From Imperialibacter sp040222815 (GTDB lineage Bacteria > Bacteroidota > Bacteroidia > Cytophagales > Cyclobacteriaceae), in NCBI RefSeq assembly GCF_040222815.1, contig NZ_JAVKCH010000022.1, positions 685,357 to 749,356 of the forward strand: a stretch of 64,000 nt of DNA, written 5' to 3'. Both the position numbers and the translations under genes were made by a program. Of this stretch, positions 7,618-15,686 are shown in pieces. The number at the start of each line of letters is the position of its first letter. Positions within the stretch are counted from its first letter, which is position 1. Under the pieces are notes generated by a model. It was not told the origin of the DNA. It worked only from the letters and a program-made list of their open reading frames with translations, and did not search any database.

Positions 7618-8754
7618 CTAAAAAGTAATGGCTACAAAGAACTCAGGGTAGGTTTTCTTATTGCTTCCCGTGTTTACATCGGCTGTGTAGACAGAGTAGT
7701 TGACACCTACGACAGAAGTAATATAAGGATTGATGGGGATTTCAACACCTGCTCCACCCACAGCCCCGAAGTATTTGTTGTTGAGCGCCCCGGAGTCGAC
7801 GTAACCATCTTCCTCAATAAGGGTGTTTTGTCCATTGAGGAATTGGTAACGGTCAGTAAGAGAGTAAGCTTTGGTAGAAAGGCCCATTTGAAAGGCGGGA
7901 CCAGCCTGGATATAGGGTGAGATTTTATAGTAGGGAAACCGGTACTTCAACATCAGCGGGATGTCGAGGTCGGTGTGTTTGAGGTAGTGCGTGTTTTGAG
8001 AGGTGATACCAGTTTCAATATTGCTGAACTGGTTTTGGGTACTAAATGAATAATGGGCTACAGTTAGCTGGGTGACTAAGAAAATTTGAGGCCTATAGGA
8101 AAGCGGCAGTTCAATATAAGCGCCAATTGACGGAGCGATGTGCTCTTCGGGAACATTAGGAAAGAATTTGCTTTCAATCACGTTCTGGTACATTCGGACG
8201 CCGACGGCCGGGCCTATCCTGAACTTAGGGAAGGGCTTGTGCACACAGTCATTGTACTGTGAAATGAAATATGTAAGGTTGGCCGACTTGTATTTGGCGA
8301 GCCGAATCGTCTTCTCTGTCAGGTAGCAGTCTTCCAATTGCGTTGAAAGCACGTCTTTATAGTAATTATCGGAGCCATTTTCTTCATCCAGGGCGATTAT
8401 TTCCCCATCTTTTTCAAGTAGATAAGATTTGCTTTTGCCCTGCTCCTGAAGCAGCAACGATACCTTTCCATCTTCCAGCTCTTCGAAAAATTGCCTTTTG
8501 TCGTTATGGTCTCTGGCTACCCACTTCCTGCCATCGGCCAGGCCAAATTCGAGGGCTTCTTCCGGCGTAAAATCTTTCTTATTGCCGTTGTTAAACTCGA
8601 AAGTCACTTTGTTGGGGTTCGGCTTTTCCAGGCCGTGAATGGCACCGTAATAGAGGATGTCTTTTGTTTTCAGGTAAGCCTCCTTTTGAGCGGTGAGCAT
8701 GTAAGGAAGTGCGAGCAGCAATAGCGCCAGGATAGGTTTCAGTGATTGTGACAT
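7618..8754 (-). CDS. Outer-membrane beta-barrel protein with N-terminal globular part
   Basis: 378 residues, signal peptide MSQSLKPILALLLLALPYMLTAQ. Residues 25-170 form a soluble part containing a cysteine pair (EDCYLTEK, YNDCVHK). From about residue 175 alternating polar/hydrophobic strands appear (KFRIGPAVGVRMYQ, YRPQIFLVTQLTVAHYSF, LDIPLMLKYRF, KISPYIQAGPAFQMGL, YITSVVGVNYSVYT) and the chain ends in a phenylalanine (FFVAITF), the usual outer-membrane barrel terminus. This suits the OMP_b-brl/porin-like family. No ligand can be assigned. Its stop lies 64 bases from the PadR start with a promoter between, so it is a separate unit. Confidence 0.75.
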   Translation of the reverse strand: MSQSLKPILALLLLALPYMLTAQKEAYLKTKDILYYGAIHGLEKPNPNKVTFEFNNGNKKDFTPEEALEFGLADGRKWVARDHNDKRQFFEELEDGKVSLLLQEQGKSKSYLLEKDGEIIALDEENGSDNYYKDVLSTQLEDCYLTEKTIRLAKYKSANLTYFISQYNDCVHKPFPKFRIGPAVGVRMYQNVIESKFFPNVPEEHIAPSIGAYIELPLSYRPQIFLVTQLTVAHYSFSTQNQFSNIETGITSQNTHYLKHTDLDIPLMLKYRFPYYKISPYIQAGPAFQMGLSTKAYSLTDRYQFLNGQNTLIEEDGYVDSGALNNKYFGAVGGAGVEIPINPYITSVVGVNYSVYTADVNTGSNKKTYPEFFVAITF

Positions 8755-8839
8755 GGTATATTAACAACTAAACGCTGAATATACCTATGTCACATCACAT
8801 CTAACAACCAAAAAAATGTCATTTCCGGTTAATAGGCTT

Positions 8840-9346
8840 CTATTGGCGAGAGATTAGTTTTTTGTAAGCCTTTCTCAATTCTTCTTCTTTGGCAAAAGCC
8901 TCCTTTTCCCATTTCCGCTGTCGGTAGGGGATGCTTGCCGAATCAAATATCAGCTGCCCCTGCCAGCGAAACATGGTGTTGTTTATCCGCATCAAATCTC
9001 CATGTGCGTATTGCGCCACATGCACCATTTCGTGGGCCAGCGCCCGGCTCAGGTCGTCAATAGGCAGTGCTGCATTGAGCTTGATCATTACGTTTCGCAG
9101 GTGCAGCACCTCATTTTCATCGTGCACCATCATGCCGCTGATATTGTCCGGCAAGTTGTGAGAAAGCATCACCATAACGATGAGAGGCTGCCCGGATGCA
9201 ATGTTTAGCTCATCGGCGTAAAACCTGGCTTGTTCGATGATTTGCTCTGCGTTGTTGCCGAAGCCTGTTGAGTAGATGCTTAGTTGGCGGCCCGCTGCGC
9301 TGCTACATATAAGTGCTGCGGCTAAAGATGAAAAAATCCAGTTCAT
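8840..9346 (-). CDS. Small exported protein with HExxH zinc-protease motif
   Basis: 168 residues with a signal peptide (about residues 1-19). The only recognisable motif is ALAHEMVHVAQY: His105, Glu106 and His109, with Glu149 in the downstream WEKEAF segment as a possible third zinc ligand, the gluzincin-like 'minimal metalloprotease' pattern also seen in SprT-like and DUF4157-like proteins. The mature protein is only about 148 residues, too short for a known large peptidase family. It may cleave a periplasmic protein or bind zinc only. No operon partner; flanked by the beta-barrel and the LytTR regulator, all on the minus strand. Confidence 0.6.
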   Translation of the reverse strand: MNWIFSSLAAALICSSAAGRQLSIYSTGFGNNAEQIIEQARFYADELNIASGQPLIVMVMLSHNLPDNISGMMVHDENEVLHLRNVMIKLNAALPIDDLSRALAHEMVHVAQYAHGDLMRINNTMFRWQGQLIFDSASIPYRQRKWEKEAFAKEEELRKAYKKLISRQ

Positions 9347-9447
9347 GTTGTTCTGAGTTGACCATACTCATTGAACGTGGGAGGGGAGTATTTGCTTCAG
9401 TGCACCTTTGAAGAGTGGGTTTCCACTGAAGAACGACAAGTTTCACC

Positions 9448-10161
9448 CTACCAACGGATATCGTGCAGGGTCAGCCGCCGCAGCACCTCTTCTTTGTAGG
9501 TGCGGCCAATGGGCAGGGTAGTGTTGGGTAGTTCAATGTGAGAATTGCTAAAGGCTTTGGTGTGTCGGATGGCCACAAGGTAGGAACGGTGGATTCGTAT
9601 GAAGTCCAACTCAGGTAAGTCCTTTTCAATGGCAGTTACGGAGGTGTAAGACACAACAGAGGCCCCATCTGCTAAATGGAAAACCACGTGGTCACGGATG
9701 CTTTCCACAAAATGAATGTCACCAGCGTCAATCCTGAAGGTCTTGTTTTCGGCTTTTACAAGCAGCGTTTTTTGTTGCGTTGAGCCGACCATCAGGTCGA
9801 GCTCCTTTTTTCTGTCAAATGCTTTGTTCACTGCCTTGAGAAACTTCTCGAAGCTAATCGGCTTGATCAGGTAGTCTATGGCATGGGTGTCATAACTCTG
9901 CACGGCCAAATCCCGGGAAGCAGTGGTGAAAACAATCATCGGCGTTTTTCCCAGCGTTCTGGCGAACTCAAGTCCGGTAACTTCCGGCATTTTAATGTCG
10001 AGAAACACCACATCGACTGACGTACTTTTCAGCCAGGTATTGGCCTCGGCCACGTGGCGACATTTGGCGACAAGCTCAAGATTGTCGAGTCGTTCCACGT
10101 AGTTGTGGATGACCTCAATGGCCAGCGGCTCATCGTCCACTATCAGGCAGCTAAGCTTCAA
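9448..10161 (-). CDS. LytTR-family response regulator
   Basis: 237 residues. Receiver domain 1-120: acidic pair Asp9/Asp10, phospho-acceptor Asp55 (VVFLDIKMPE), Thr in FTTAS and Lys in YLIKPISF. LytTR DNA-binding domain about 135-235: KTFRIDAGDIHFVESIRDHVVFH, FIRIHRSYLVA, ELPNTTLPIGRTYKEEV. Together with the kinase encoded upstream (11-base overlap) this is a complete two-component system of the LytS/LytR or YehU/YehT kind. Targets are unknown. Confidence 0.92.
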   Translation of the reverse strand: MKLSCLIVDDEPLAIEVIHNYVERLDNLELVAKCRHVAEANTWLKSTSVDVVFLDIKMPEVTGLEFARTLGKTPMIVFTTASRDLAVQSYDTHAIDYLIKPISFEKFLKAVNKAFDRKKELDLMVGSTQQKTLLVKAENKTFRIDAGDIHFVESIRDHVVFHLADGASVVSYTSVTAIEKDLPELDFIRIHRSYLVAIRHTKAFSNSHIELPNTTLPIGRTYKEEVLRRLTLHDIRW

Positions 10162-11227
10162 GAGCAGCCTCCTTTCTTTGGTCTTCCAATGGCAACTGCA
10201 CTGTCAGTGAAAAGCTTTCAGGAAGCTCTTTGAGCTTAAAATTGGCTCTTTTTCCATATATCAGCTCGATTCGGCGCATCACATTTTGCAGGCCTACCCC
10301 GTAGTGTGAGGTGGCTTTTCCCCTTTCGATAGGTTGGGGCGCTTTGGTGTTGTAAGTGCTAAAGGAAAGGTACTTCCCTTTTATAGTTGCTTCGATGTTG
10401 ATCGTAAAGAGGCCGTTTCTATCTGGTTTTCCGTGTTTAAAACAGTTTTCTACCAGCGGGATGAGCAACATTGGTGGAATATCATATCCCGCAACCTCTT
10501 CCGGCAGCGCCATCTCCAGCTTCAACTCATTGCCGAACCTGAGCTTCTCCAGTTCCACATAGTCGTGCAGGTGTTTCACCTCCGACTGCAGACTTACTTT
10601 CTTCTTGTCCGACTCATAAATAACGTATTCCATTAGCGAGGAGAGCTTCAGAATGGCATCGGCTGCTTTGTCCGACTTGTTCAATACGAGGGAATAGAGG
10701 TTGTTCAGCGTGTTGAAAAAGAAGTGTGGGTTGATTTGCGTCTTCAGAAAGGTGAGCTCGTTGCGGAGGCGCTGCTGCTCTACCTGTTGCAGCTTTTGCT
10801 GCTGCAGGTATTGGTCTTTCAGTATTTTGATGGCCGAGGTCACGAAAAGGATCATTGTGATGTGGCTGGCCGTTGAGCTGAACTTGCGGGGAGCGTAGAG
10901 CAAGTCGGGGTTGAAACGATAAATGCCCGAAGCTATCATTCCCCTGATCACCTCTGATTGCAGCACGGTGGCCACAAAAACAAGGCAGATCAAGCTGATG
11001 CCATAGTAAAAGTACTTTCTGTGGCTGAGTAGCTTCGGCATGAGGAAGTACATATGCACGTAAACAACGGCTACTTTTACAGGGAGCTCTACAAATTGCG
11101 TAATGGGAGAGTACTCATAGTACTCGATATACATGTAAACCCGGTAGAAATAGTACGCCACCCAAAACAGTAGGTGAGCATATATCCGGTTGTTAACATC
11201 AAGTAAATTGGGTGCCAGTCGACGCAT
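10151..11227 (-). CDS. LytS/YehU-type sensor histidine kinase
   Basis: 358 residues. Four membrane helices in the first 135 residues (about 17-34, 46-63, 73-90, 121-136) with almost no periplasmic domain, a coiled-coil linker rich in Gln/Leu (140-158), then the His_kinase motif QINPHFFFNTLNNLYSL with phospho-acceptor His168 and an HATPase domain (PPMLLIPLVENCFKHG, HYGVGLQNVMRRIELIYG). The lack of an extracytoplasmic sensor region suggests sensing within the membrane. Stop overlaps the start of the response-regulator gene. Confidence 0.9.
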   Translation of the reverse strand: MRRLAPNLLDVNNRIYAHLLFWVAYYFYRVYMYIEYYEYSPITQFVELPVKVAVVYVHMYFLMPKLLSHRKYFYYGISLICLVFVATVLQSEVIRGMIASGIYRFNPDLLYAPRKFSSTASHITMILFVTSAIKILKDQYLQQQKLQQVEQQRLRNELTFLKTQINPHFFFNTLNNLYSLVLNKSDKAADAILKLSSLMEYVIYESDKKKVSLQSEVKHLHDYVELEKLRFGNELKLEMALPEEVAGYDIPPMLLIPLVENCFKHGKPDRNGLFTINIEATIKGKYLSFSTYNTKAPQPIERGKATSHYGVGLQNVMRRIELIYGKRANFKLKELPESFSLTVQLPLEDQRKEAALEA

Positions 11228-11393
11228 AATGTGTTATATGCCTCGTTTAACGGATTTTGTAGAAATGGTTGCGTCGGTGTAAGATTTTAAATGGAATTAC
11301 TGATAAGGCACTCTCAGCCTGATGGACGAAAAGTAAGAGATGCTTAAATTTGGCCACTGCTGCGTTATGAGATGTTGAACAAAAGCTTATGCA

Positions 11394-11870
11394 ATGAAAA
11401 GAAGTGAATTTACCGCAAACAGACTGCGTGAAGTATTGCTGGATGGACGCTGGGTGGCGAACACCAACTACAAGGAGCAAATAGAAAACGTGACATGGCA
11501 GCAGGCCATACAAAAAGTGGGCGACCTCAACACCATTGCGTTGCTCACTTATCATGTCAACTACTATTTGGCTGGGATACTGAATGTGTTTGGAGGTGGC
11601 GGCCTCGAAATCAGGGACAAGTACAGCTTTGATCTGCCACCTATAACATCGGAAGCTGATTGGAAACGCCTGGTTGAGGACTTCCTGGAGAACGCTGAAA
11701 AATTTGTGGAACATTTGGGCAAAATGCCCGACGGGAAGTTGGACGAAGCTTTCGTAGACGAAAAGTATGGCACCTACTGGCGCAATATGGAAGGGGTAAT
11801 CGAGCACTGCTACTACCACCTGGGGCAGATTTCTTTGATCAAAAAACTGATAGTAGAGAACCATAAGTAA
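11394..11870 (+). CDS. DinB-like protein (DUF1572 type)
   Basis: 158 residues. The central stretch NTIALLTYHVNYYLAGILNVFGGG and the C-terminal GVIEHCYYHLGQISLIKKL supply the histidines of a DinB-like four-helix bundle metal site; the pattern fits the DUF1572/DinB superfamily. No signal peptide. Function unknown, possibly thiol-dependent detoxification. A 312-codon frame runs antisense across this gene, but its product is a Cys/Phe-rich nonsense sequence. Upstream lies the divergent histidine kinase, downstream a TfoX-like gene in the same direction after about 250 bases. Confidence 0.75.
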   Translation: MKRSEFTANRLREVLLDGRWVANTNYKEQIENVTWQQAIQKVGDLNTIALLTYHVNYYLAGILNVFGGGGLEIRDKYSFDLPPITSEADWKRLVEDFLENAEKFVEHLGKMPDGKLDEAFVDEKYGTYWRNMEGVIEHCYYHLGQISLIKKLIVENHK

Positions 11871-12117
11871 GATATTTGCTGAAAGTTGCCGCCGGGCTTT
11901 GCTGTATTTTGAGTAGCCCATTGCCCTGGCTCGTTTTGTAAATACTGCCCTATACCGACCTTTTAGGCTTGGTGGGGGCTTTTTCGTGTCAAATAGAGGC
12001 AAAAGAAGTGCCTGACAAGCGGGCCAATGCAGCCGGATGATCGGAATCATTACCATCTTTTGGTATATTGGTAAAAGGCGGTCGTCAATTAGGGTTAAAC
12101 AGAAAGGGCACAAGCTG

Positions 12118-12465
12118 ATGAATAAGCAGAAAAACCAAACCATTTGGGAGGAGCGATTAAGAACGTATGAAGAGCTAGTCTCCAAATGCCCAAGATTTGA
12201 AAGAAAGGGTAAAACAATGCCTTACACTTCGGCTAATGGATACATGTTTTCGCTGCTCAACAAAGCTGGTGAAATAGGCATCCGCTTTTCGAAAGAAGTG
12301 CAGAAAAAGTACATGGAAGAATTCGATTCCAGTGTCTTCAAGTCATATAACTCGATCATGCATGGCTATGTATTAATTCCAGAAGTGATGCTGGGTGATC
12401 TGGACAACTTAGCAAAGTATTTGAACGAAAGCTATGACTACGTCATGACTCTTGAGCCCAAATAG
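12118..12465 (+). CDS. Small TfoX/YjbR-like fold protein
   Basis: 115 residues from the ATG at 12118 (MNKQKNQTIWEERL...); an in-frame start at 12037 would add an unrelated segment. The pattern 'KTMPYTSANGYMFSLLNKAGEIGIRFSKE...YNSIMHGYVLIPEVMLGDLDNLAKYLNESYDYVMTL' follows the TfoX N-terminal/YdhG-YjbR type: a glycine-aromatic strand pair, the MxGYVxIPE strand, then a C-terminal helix ending near SYDYV. Cytoplasmic; function unknown. It is not the competence regulator TfoX itself, because the C-terminal domain is absent. Confidence 0.6.
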   Translation: MNKQKNQTIWEERLRTYEELVSKCPRFERKGKTMPYTSANGYMFSLLNKAGEIGIRFSKEVQKKYMEEFDSSVFKSYNSIMHGYVLIPEVMLGDLDNLAKYLNESYDYVMTLEPK

Positions 12466-12570
12466 AAGGTGCCGGTAGCTCACTTGCGGCATCGGTAGTT
12501 TGTTTTCACACGAGTAAAAAAGCAAAACAATCAAAACCACTAATTCGAACGATTAGCTTGATAGAAACAC

Positions 12571-12605
12571 AGAAGACCGCCAAACAATGGCGGCCCTTAT
12601 CTTCT
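12571..12605. terminator. Hairpin between convergent genes, possible bidirectional terminator
   Basis: CCGCCA at 12577-12582 pairs with TGGCGG at 12588-12593, flanked by AGAAGA (12571-12576) and TCTTCT (12600-12605). It lies between the convergent TfoX-like and aldo/keto reductase genes. T-runs on either side are short, so efficiency is uncertain. Confidence 0.4.
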
Positions 12606-12638
12606 CTGTGCGAAACGCAAGTAAGTCTTTCCTTGCTT

Positions 12639-13661
12639 CTACTTCCTGTACTCACCTTGCCGCTCCACCATCCACCCTGGGTACTGGGAAGCCAGCGGAC
12701 TGACTGCCTCTATTTTTGCCAGGTCGTCGGCTGTTAACACTATTTCGGTAGAGCCGATATTGGCCTTTAGCTGTTCCTGGGTTTTGGCACCAATAATGGT
12801 GCTGGTGACGCCGGGCTGATGCCGCACCCATGCCAGGGCTATTTGGGCCGTGGTCACGCCATGCGCTTTCGCAATGCCGCCCATTACCTCTACCAAATCA
12901 TAAGCTTTTTCTTTGTCCAGTGGAGGGAAGTCAAAATTGGCCCTTCTACCGTTGGCGTCACTGCTGCCTTCTCTGGTGTATTTGCCGGAGAGGAAGCCAC
13001 CTGCCAGCGGACTCCAGGGGAAGATTGCCAGCTTGTGGTCAGCCGCCATGGGCACCAGCTCATGCTCGATGTCCCTCGTCACAGCAGAGTAATGGTATTG
13101 CAAGCCTATGAACTTGTGCCAGCCGTTATAGTGGGCCACGGCTTGTGCTTTGGCCACCATCCACGCAGGCCAGTTGCAAATGGCGATGTAACGCACCTTC
13201 CCACTGTCTACAATGTCGTTGAGCGACCTTACTATTTCTTCAATGGATGTTCGTGGATCAACGCCGTGCACATACAGCAGGTCGATGTGGTCTACCTGCA
13301 GCCTTTGCAAGCTGGCCTCCACCGAATTGAATATATGGTAGCGGGAAAGGCCCACATTGTTGGGCTGCGAGCCCATAGGCCCCAGCACCTTAGTGGCAAT
13401 CACTACCTCATCTCTTTTTGCACCTATGTCCTTTAGGCCCTGGCCCAGTAGCTGCTCCGACTGCCCAAAGGAATACACATTGGCTGTATCGATAAAATTG
13501 ATGCCCGACTCAATTACAGCACCCAGCATATCGTTCACCTCTTTTTGCTGCAGCTGGCCTAATTTGCTCCACATGCCGGCGTCCTGGCCACCGAAGGTCA
13601 TGGTGCCAAAACATAGCTCCGATACCTTTAGTCCGGTATCGCCGATATAGTTGTAGTTCAT
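12639..13661 (-). CDS. Aldo/keto reductase
   Basis: 340 residues; NADPH-dependent (alpha/beta)8-barrel oxidoreductase. The catalytic tetrad is visible: Asp58 (FIDTAN), Tyr63 (VYSFG), Lys91 (IATKV) and His132 (LLYVHGVD). The C-terminal cofactor segment (TSTIIGAKTQEQLKANIGS) is present. The sequence fits the YajO/'general stress protein 69' type branch that acts on carbonyl compounds. The gene is followed upstream by a 155-bp inverted-repeat element and then an AraC-type regulator on the same strand, which is a likely controller. Confidence 0.9.
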   Translation of the reverse strand: MNYNYIGDTGLKVSELCFGTMTFGGQDAGMWSKLGQLQQKEVNDMLGAVIESGINFIDTANVYSFGQSEQLLGQGLKDIGAKRDEVVIATKVLGPMGSQPNNVGLSRYHIFNSVEASLQRLQVDHIDLLYVHGVDPRTSIEEIVRSLNDIVDSGKVRYIAICNWPAWMVAKAQAVAHYNGWHKFIGLQYHYSAVTRDIEHELVPMAADHKLAIFPWSPLAGGFLSGKYTREGSSDANGRRANFDFPPLDKEKAYDLVEVMGGIAKAHGVTTAQIALAWVRHQPGVTSTIIGAKTQEQLKANIGSTEIVLTADDLAKIEAVSPLASQYPGWMVERQGEYRK

Positions 13662-13714
13662 TGTAATTGGTTTTGTGTTTAAAAATTTGTCTTAGCTGCT
13701 CTATCAGCTTCCGT

Positions 13715-13869
13715 GCGCATAATGTCGTTTTGTTAAGAGCATTCTACCCTTTTATTCCCTAAGCCGGGCACCCCTAAAGGGCTCTGCTAATTATGATTCG
13801 TCTCCCTTTAGGGCTGGAGTAAAAAATGAATTGAGCAACTGAACCTCTTAACAAAACGACATTGTGTGC
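13715..13869. repeat. 155-bp element with 25-bp terminal inverted repeats (MITE-like)
   Basis: The left end 13715-13739 and right end 13845-13869 are inverted copies of each other, 23 of 25 positions matching; 19 are identical in a row (CTCTTAACAAAACGACATT and its complement). Inside are two further palindromes that also pair with each other, CCCTAAAGGG at 13772-13781 and CCCTTTAGGG at 13804-13813. There is no ORF. Structure fits a non-autonomous mobile element or a long folded RNA. No target-site duplication is obvious. Confidence 0.7.
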
Positions 13870-13961
13870 ATGCAGTATGAAGCAGCATCACAAAGGTGGG
13901 CAGAGCAGGCCGGTTGGCTATAGCCCGCTTCAATCAAAAAATATCGAAAATCAAACAATTG

Positions 13962-14861
13962 CTACTGCGTGCGGTAGAGTCGGGGAGTAACGTTCTCCGC
14001 TTTCTTAAAGAACGAGATAAAATGCGACGGCTCTTCAAAGCCAAGGCAATAACCAATTTCTGATATTTGCCAGTTGGTGTGCCTGAGCAAAATTCTGGCC
14101 TCCTGCATAATGCGGCTGGAGATCAGCTGCGAAGTGGTCTGCCCCATGGTCGCTTTCAGTGCCCGGTTCAGGTGATTGATGTGCACCGAGAGGTTGTTGG
14201 CAAAGTCGTTTGGGGTTCTTAGCTTCATTCGCTGGATGGGAGACTCAATCGGAAACTGGCGTTCAAGCAATTCGGAGAAAAGGGAGGAGATCCTGTCGTT
14301 GGCAGTAGAATGTGAGTAGAGAGAGGCCTCAGCCGGCTTGAGTTTGATCGCTTTGTGGATCAGCTGGATCACCAGCGTTTTAATGAGATCGTACTTGTAG
14401 GCGTAATCAGAGTTGATTTCTTCTATCATTTGAAGGTAAAACCTGTTGATCTCTTCAATGTCGCCCGGGTCTACTTCGTAAATGGGTGTGCTGCCGGGTT
14501 GGAAAATGGGGTAGTCTCGGATAGCTCCGAAGTTGGTGAAAAACTCCTCTGTAAATACACAAAAGTACCCAGTCTGATTGTCGCTCAGACGTTCCCAGTT
14601 GTAGGGGATCATAGGATTGGCAAATGCCAGTGCTGCGTTTTTTACCTCAACCGTTTTGTCAGCATAGAAGTACCTGATGCTGCCGATCAGGAAGCTGATT
14701 TTATAATACTCCCGCCGGCTATAAGGCACCGGCTTGGGATCGGGGCCAATGAAGTCCTGATAGTTGAACACATTGAACTGCCCGACACCGCCCTGAATGC
14801 TCTCAGGCTGGCGGCGGAGTTTCTTCCGGTAGAGTTCCTCGAGGGTCAGCGGTTTGTCCAT
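13962..14861 (-). CDS. AraC-family transcriptional regulator
   Basis: 299 residues: an N-terminal cupin-like sensor part (about 25-160) and a C-terminal double helix-turn-helix (about 205-297; TPNDFANNLSVHINHLNRALKATMGQTTSQLISSRIMQEARILLRHTNWQISEIGYCLGFEEPSHFISFFKKAENVTPRLYR). The second HTH plus the 'FEEPSHFISFFKK..G/NVTPxxYR' tail is the AraC signature. Ligand unknown. The neighbouring aldo/keto reductase on the same strand is the most likely target. Confidence 0.9.
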   Translation of the reverse strand: MDKPLTLEELYRKKLRRQPESIQGGVGQFNVFNYQDFIGPDPKPVPYSRREYYKISFLIGSIRYFYADKTVEVKNAALAFANPMIPYNWERLSDNQTGYFCVFTEEFFTNFGAIRDYPIFQPGSTPIYEVDPGDIEEINRFYLQMIEEINSDYAYKYDLIKTLVIQLIHKAIKLKPAEASLYSHSTANDRISSLFSELLERQFPIESPIQRMKLRTPNDFANNLSVHINHLNRALKATMGQTTSQLISSRIMQEARILLRHTNWQISEIGYCLGFEEPSHFISFFKKAENVTPRLYRTQ

Positions 14862-15017
14862 GATGTAAAGTTATAGAATTCAAATAAGATTGTGCGAGTG
14901 CGATGGAATTTGAACATACCTTTCTTCGCCGAAAACCCCGAAAAGCCAAAACACAAACCAGAGGAGATTCCGTATATTCGGTTGCTATGTTATTTTGATA
15001 AAACCCGAGAGCGATAA

Positions 15018-15593
15018 ATGAACCCATACATAAAACGGATCAAAGACTTATCCTACAAGCTCGATCTTGAGATCCACGCAGAGTTAGAGAAAGTGTTTGT
15101 TGATAAAAAGTTCTCAAAAGGTGCTCACCTGCTGCGACCCGGGCAGGTATGCACCGCTCACCTGCTGATCAAGGAGGGTATAGCGAGGAAGTTTTACCTG
15201 CACAACCATAAAGAGATCACGACTGAGATCTACTTTCACGACGATGTGGCCGTGTCGCTCGACAGCTACATCATGCAGAAGCCCGGCGATGTGTATGTGG
15301 AGGCCTTAACAGCGCTGGAGGTAACTATTATTGACTACGGCCGCTTTGGCAAAGTGAAAAACACCTACCCCGAGGTAATGATGCTCGACAAAATGTTTAT
15401 CGAGTACTACGCCGTTTGGTTTGAACAACGGCTCAGGGAGTTTCAAACCCTCGACGCCTCCCAGCGCTACCTCAAGCTGCTCGAAAGGGAACCTCACATC
15501 GTTCAATTCCTCCCCGTCACCATCATTGCCTCTTATCTGAACGTTTCGCTGGAAACGCTGTCCCGCATCAGGGCGAAGGTTTCGTCCGAGTGA
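15018..15593 (+). CDS. Crp/Fnr-family regulator (cyclic-nucleotide-binding fold)
   Basis: 191 residues. Beta-roll of the cNMP-binding type at about 20-120 (KKFSKGAHLLRPGQVCTAHLLIKEGIARKFYL...EITTEIYFHDDVAVSLDSYIMQKPGDVYVEALTALEVTIIDY), then a long dimer helix and a C-terminal winged helix (FLPVTIIASYLNVSLETLSRIRAKV). It lacks the FNR cysteine set and the canonical cAMP-contact pattern, as is usual for this small Bacteroidota subgroup. A perfect 16-bp palindrome lies four bases after the stop and in front of the following MDR reductase gene, the probable target. Confidence 0.88.
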   Translation: MNPYIKRIKDLSYKLDLEIHAELEKVFVDKKFSKGAHLLRPGQVCTAHLLIKEGIARKFYLHNHKEITTEIYFHDDVAVSLDSYIMQKPGDVYVEALTALEVTIIDYGRFGKVKNTYPEVMMLDKMFIEYYAVWFEQRLREFQTLDASQRYLKLLEREPHIVQFLPVTIIASYLNVSLETLSRIRAKVSSE

Positions 15594-15596
15594 TTA

Positions 15597-15612
15597 TTTG
15601 ACTTAAGTCAAA
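15597..15612. promoter_or_regulatory. Perfect 16-bp palindrome, candidate Crp-type operator
   Basis: TTTGACTTAAGTCAAA is identical to its own reverse complement. It lies between the regulator gene (stop 15593) and the MDR reductase start (15687), 75 bases upstream of the latter, a suitable position for a dimeric Crp-like regulator. A similar arrangement with a different palindrome exists at 20344. Confidence 0.6.
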
Positions 15613-15686
15613 TTCCTGCCTTGTCGAATCCCGTTATTTTGAGAAAGCCACGGAGCATGTGGCTTTAAAAACCAAATAATGCGGAG

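Noticed and set aside
11247..12185. 312-codon open frame on the minus strand
   Set aside because: Antisense of two recognisable plus-strand genes (DinB-like 11394-11870 and TfoX-like 12118-12465); the product is rich in Cys/Phe/His without any domain.
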